Source: Isoptericola sediminis
GTDB taxonomy: Bacteria; Actinomycetota; Actinomycetes; Actinomycetales; Cellulomonadaceae
Direction of reading: 5' to 3'
NCBI RefSeq assembly: GCF_013085345.1
Contig: NZ_JABFAJ010000015.1
Coordinates: 1 to 64,000 of the forward strand
Length of the DNA stretch: 64,000 nt
Shown here: piece by piece, positions 61,040 to 64,000 of the stretch
Layout of the letters: every line of letters starts with the position of its first letter
How positions within the stretch are numbered: position 1 is the first letter of the stretch
Translations under genes and position numbers: made by a program
Notes under the pieces: model-generated
The model's input: the letters and a program-made list of their open reading frames with translations, nothing else
Told to the model about the DNA's origin: nothing
Databases searched by the model: none

Positions 61040-62199
61040 GATGCTCCCTCGGTTGACCAGTCGGGCTCGCGAGTTCCGGTCTCGGTGAGCTCGGCGATCG
61101 CTGCCGTGGATCGCATCGCAGCGCGTCCGTCGCCGTACGGGTTGGTCGCGCGGGCCATCGACTCGTAGGCGGCCTGGTCCGCGAGCAGAGCCGAAACCTC
61201 TGCCACGATCCGGTGCTCGTCGGTGCCGATTAGCTTGACTGTCCCGGCGTGGACGGCCTCCGGCCGCTCGGTGTTCTCGCGCATGACGAGGACGGGCTTG
61301 CCGAGACTGGGAGCCTCTTCTTGAACGCCCCCGGAGTCCGTCAGGACGACAGTGGCGAGAGCGAGCATGCGGGTGAACTCGCCGTAGGCAAGGGGCTCGG
61401 TCACGGTAACGTTGTCCAGACCGTCCAGCTGAGGGAGTATCGCGTCACGCACGACGGGGTTCCTGTGCGCCGGTAGGACGATCTGCATGTTCGTGAACGA
61501 TCGTGCCAGGCGTGCGAGGGCACGGCCGACGCCTTCCATCGCGCCGCCCCAGTTCTCGCGACGGTGTGTCGTGACCAGTAGGACGGGCCGCCCGGAGTCC
61601 GCGAGGTCCTCGAGCTCCGGGTCGGAGAACGGGGTCTTCTGCTCGACGGTCATCAGGAGAGCGTCGATGACAGTGTTGCCCGTCACAACGATGTCCTCGT
61701 CGGCCACGCCCTCGCGCAGCAGGTTCTCCTTGCTGGTGGCGGTAGGGGCGAGGTGAAGCGCCGCGATCTGTGACGTGATCTTGCGGTTCGCCTCTTCGGG
61801 GAACGGCGAGAGGATGTTCCCCGATCGCAGGCCGGCCTCGACGTGGACGACCGGAATTCCACGATGGAACGCGGCGAGAGCGGCCGCGGTCGACGTCGAG
61901 GTGTCACCCTGGACCACCACCGCAGCAGGCTGCTCAGCCTCGAGCACCGGGTCCAGGCGCTCCAGGACCCGAGCCACGATCGTCGACAGCGTGGCGCCGT
62001 GCTCGAAGATGTCGAGATCATGGTCCGGCCTGATGTCGAAGATCTCGTTGACCTGGTCGAGCATCTCCCGGTGCTGGCCGGTCACGACGGTGACGGAGTC
62101 GAGGACGTCGCTCGCCTCCAGCGCCTTGATGACGGGTGCGACCTTGATCGCCTCCGGGCGTGTGCCATAGACGGTCATGATGAGGGGGCGCTGTTTCAC
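61036..62199 (-). CDS. wecB: UDP-N-acetylglucosamine 2-epimerase (non-hydrolysing) WecB
   Basis: The 387-residue enzyme interconverts UDP-GlcNAc and UDP-ManNAc, giving the WecC substrate. Landmarks are TVYGTRPEAIKVAPVIKAL, VVTGQHREMLDQV, VQGDTSTSTAAALAAFHRGIPVVHVEAGLRSGN, PFPEEANRK, LVTTHRRENWG and LTDSGGVQEEAPSLGKPVLVMRENTERPEAV, all active-site segments of the family. GTG 62199 is used, with AGGGAAAG eight bases upstream; it lies five bases after the exporter ATPase stop. Its stop overlaps the DUF6270 start, so exporter ATPase, wecB and the DUF6270 gene form one transcript. Confidence 0.95.
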   Translation of the reverse strand: MKQRPLIMTVYGTRPEAIKVAPVIKALEASDVLDSVTVVTGQHREMLDQVNEIFDIRPDHDLDIFEHGATLSTIVARVLERLDPVLEAEQPAAVVVQGDTSTSTAAALAAFHRGIPVVHVEAGLRSGNILSPFPEEANRKITSQIAALHLAPTATSKENLLREGVADEDIVVTGNTVIDALLMTVEQKTPFSDPELEDLADSGRPVLLVTTHRRENWGGAMEGVGRALARLARSFTNMQIVLPAHRNPVVRDAILPQLDGLDNVTVTEPLAYGEFTRMLALATVVLTDSGGVQEEAPSLGKPVLVMRENTERPEAVHAGTVKLIGTDEHRIVAEVSALLADQAAYESMARATNPYGDGRAAMRSTAAIAELTETGTREPDWSTEGAS

Positions 62200-62204
62200 G
62201 GCGG

Positions 62205-63146
62205 CTACTTTCCCTGAGCTCTCGGTGGGGCGGTCTTGCTGCTGCGGACGTGGCGAGGGGTGTACAGCCGGGGCTGCACGCTCTCCTCCACCTGGACGTA
62301 GGTCTGCTCGCGTTCGGAGAAGGCCGTCTCGATGATCTGCTTCGCCTCCTCGGGCTTCTCCTTCGCGACGGCCCAGGCCCACTTGCGGTAGCGGAGCGCG
62401 ACGTCCTGCGCAGGGCCGTCGAGGACGAGGCGGCCGTGGTTGAGCCAGATGGCCCGGGTGCAGGTCTCTTCGATCGTCTGGGCGGCGTGACTGACCAGGA
62501 ACACCGTTCCGGCTCCTTGCCGGAGTCGCTGCATGCGCGCTTCGCTCCGCTCACGGAAGGCAGCATCACCCGTCGCCAGGGCCTCGTCGATCAGCAGGAT
62601 GTGCGGATTGGCAGCGGTCGCGATGGCGAACCGCAGCCGGGCTCCCATGCCGGAGGAGTAGGTCTTCATCGGCAGGTAGATGGATTTGCCGAGGCCCGCG
62701 AGCTGCGTGACGTCCGGCACGGCCTCCTCGGCCTGCTCGGGGGTCAGCCCCATTGCCAGGCAGCCGAGACGGATGTTCTGCTCGCCAGAGAGCTCCGGTA
62801 CCAGTGCGGCGTTCACGCCGATCAGCACGGGCGTGCTCTCCGCGAGAACCCGTCCCTTGGCGGGGTTCTCCAGGCCGGCGATGATGCGCAGCAACGTGCT
62901 CTTGCCGGAGCCGTTCTGGCCGACGAGCCCGATCTGTTCCCCGGACTTGGCGACGAAGGAGATGCCGGACAGCGCGCGGACGAGCACCTTCGGGTCGTTG
63001 CCGAACACCGTGCGGCCCACCCGCTTGACGAAGTTGGCTCCGCGGCGGCGTTCGGCAGCGTCAGTCGACGGCACGCGGTAGCGCACATGCACGTCCTGGA
63101 CAGCCACCGTCGCATGGGCGAAGGGATCGATCTCAGGCCTGGCCAT
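62205..63146 (-). CDS. ABC-2 polysaccharide exporter ATPase (TagH/Wzt type)
   Basis: The 313-residue ATPase is of the cell-surface polymer export class. An N-terminal segment VAVQDVHVRYRV precedes Walker A GQNGSGKST. The Q-loop region is replaced by the class-specific TPVLIGVNAALVPELSGEQNI, the signature is YSSGMGARLRFAIA, Walker B is HILLIDEALATGD and the H-loop is VFLVSHA. Only about 70 residues follow the ATPase fold, so the long sugar-binding tail of Wzt is absent, as in TagH-like actinobacterial exporters. ATG 63146 has AGGAG six bases upstream and overlaps the permease stop by 14 bases. It exports an undecaprenyl-linked polymer together with the permease. Confidence 0.92.
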   Translation of the reverse strand: MARPEIDPFAHATVAVQDVHVRYRVPSTDAAERRRGANFVKRVGRTVFGNDPKVLVRALSGISFVAKSGEQIGLVGQNGSGKSTLLRIIAGLENPAKGRVLAESTPVLIGVNAALVPELSGEQNIRLGCLAMGLTPEQAEEAVPDVTQLAGLGKSIYLPMKTYSSGMGARLRFAIATAANPHILLIDEALATGDAAFRERSEARMQRLRQGAGTVFLVSHAAQTIEETCTRAIWLNHGRLVLDGPAQDVALRYRKWAWAVAKEKPEEAKQIIETAFSEREQTYVQVEESVQPRLYTPRHVRSSKTAPPRAQGK

Positions 63147-63966
63147 AGGACTCCTCCCCCTGCCAGAAGAAGAGGAATCCGATGGCCAGCGAGCCGACTG
63201 CCCAGGCCCCGAGCCCGATCCAGGTCCCCGCATCGGGCACCGTGGCGTACAGGAGACAGTCCCGTGCCGCGTCCAGGACCATGTACATCGGGTTGGCTTC
63301 CATGATCCCGACGATCCAGGGGTATTCCTCGAACCGGTCGATGGAGAAGAACACCGCCGAGGCGTAGAGCCAGATGCGCATGCCGACGCCCAGGAGTTGA
63401 GCGATGTCCGGGATCACGGTGGTCATCCGCGCGAAGAGCAGAGCGAGGCCCGTTGCGAGCATCACCTGGAGGGTAAGGACGACAGGGAAGAGCAAGGCCG
63501 CCGCCGTCCAGTCCTCGTCCTCGGGTAGCAGGCCGATGATGAGGAGCATGGCCGCGAGCGTCGGGATCAAGTTGAGGATGCTCCGCAGCACGACCGAGAT
63601 CGGCAGCGAGGCGCGGGGGAACGTGAACGCGCGGATGAGGTTGCGCCCGCTCTGGATCGACTTCGCACCGTTGGTCACGCACTGCGTCGTGAACTGGAAC
63701 AGGAAGACCCCGATGACCAGGTAGCCGAGAAAGTTCTCGATACCCCTGCTGGTGTTCAGGATGAGGCCGAAGATCAAGTAGTAGGCGAGGCCGTTGAGGA
63801 CGGGGTTGATGACGAGCCAGGCCTGGCCGAGCAGGGTCTGGCGGGTTCCGCTGGTGACCTTGGCGCGGGCCTCGGCCCACAGGAAGTGTCGACGGCCCCA
63901 GAGCTGGCTCAGGTACGTCGAGATTGGTGGACGCGCTCCGACCTGTGTGAGACGGTCGGTCGACAC
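63133..63966 (-). CDS. ABC-2 polysaccharide exporter permease (TagG/Wzm type), possibly cut by the window edge
   Basis: The permease has six transmembrane helices in the ABC-2 pattern. A cytoplasmic N-terminal segment (QVGARPPISTYLSQLWGRRHFLWAEARAKVTSGTRQTLLGQAWLVINPVLNGLAYYLIFGLIL) is followed by EFP-like loops and the usual FTFPRASLPISVVL. From GTG 63966 it has 277 residues. The frame stays open to the window edge (reading IFTGQQKALEV upstream) and GTG 63966 lacks a good ribosome site, so the true start may lie outside. It is first of permease-ATPase-wecB-DUF6270 on the minus strand. Confidence 0.85.
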   Translation of the reverse strand: MSTDRLTQVGARPPISTYLSQLWGRRHFLWAEARAKVTSGTRQTLLGQAWLVINPVLNGLAYYLIFGLILNTSRGIENFLGYLVIGVFLFQFTTQCVTNGAKSIQSGRNLIRAFTFPRASLPISVVLRSILNLIPTLAAMLLIIGLLPEDEDWTAAALLFPVVLTLQVMLATGLALLFARMTTVIPDIAQLLGVGMRIWLYASAVFFSIDRFEEYPWIVGIMEANPMYMVLDAARDCLLYATVPDAGTWIGLGAWAVGSLAIGFLFFWQGEESYGQA

Positions 63967-64000
63967 GACCTCGAGCGCCTTCTGCTGCCCCGTGAAGATC

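Overview
The window is a very G+C-rich actinobacterial chromosome segment. The gene set (CarD, RegX3-type phosphate control, an LpqE-type lipoprotein, WXG100, a VirR-type LytR_C protein, DUF3027, DUF3263, DUF2530, DUF4032, F420-type oxidoreductase, many leaderless starts) fits Actinomycetota. Gene order and composition suggest Micrococcales, perhaps a Cellulomonas/Promicromonospora relative; that placement is an inference. No transposase, integrase, phage gene or CRISPR array was seen. Almost all genes look intact, and one tRNA (Thr, anticodon TGT) is present.

Layout. 0-7.1 kb: phosphate regulon (phoU divergent from a senX3-regX3 pair, then pstS-pstC-pstA-pstB) with two 11-nt-phased PHO boxes. 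7.1-14.8 kb: lpqE | carD-ispD-ispF, a lactone oxidase divergent from a PLP fold-III enzyme, then cysS-rlmB; the order resembles the lpqE/carD/ispD/ispF/cysS block of mycobacteria. 15-20.2 kb: DUF4032 kinase-like protein, sugar-importer ATPase, otsA-otsB. 20.3-29.2 kb: membrane Ser/Thr kinase, DsbA-like protein, tRNA-Thr, SGNH hydrolase, ung, DUF3263/LytR_C pair, groEL behind two tandem CIRCE operators, and a WXG100 protein. 29.3-39.8 kb: HD phosphohydrolase, a two-component system, NYN-domain protein, class I amidotransferase, a TPM-domain protein with PspA, and a lipoprotein. 39.8-53.8 kb: AI-2E-type permease, LLM oxidoreductase, an XPB helicase and a Helicase_C_3 protein, epimerase, a cold-shock/DUF3027/sacsin-like ATPase gene group, and a purine permease. 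53.9-64 kb: a cell-surface glycopolymer locus with two double-domain glycosyltransferases around wecC, and on the other strand an ABC-2 exporter, wecB and a DUF6270 protein. This block becomes visibly poorer in G+C after about 57 kb.

The most unusual material is non-coding. Three intergenic arrays of a 20-nt-period repeat (core CGCGRGTCAGGRC) always read in the same sense as the gene whose 3' end they follow. At two convergent junctions the array therefore flips strand in the middle. A second family, a palindrome with arms TTGTGGGCATGAAATCTGCA, occurs four times, always next to a gene 3' end. Both look like lineage-specific 3'-end elements whose role I cannot identify. Other notable points are an ispD that appears to need a CTG start codon, about a dozen leaderless genes with a -10 box 6-8 nt before the start codon, and the sacsin-like ATPase operon.
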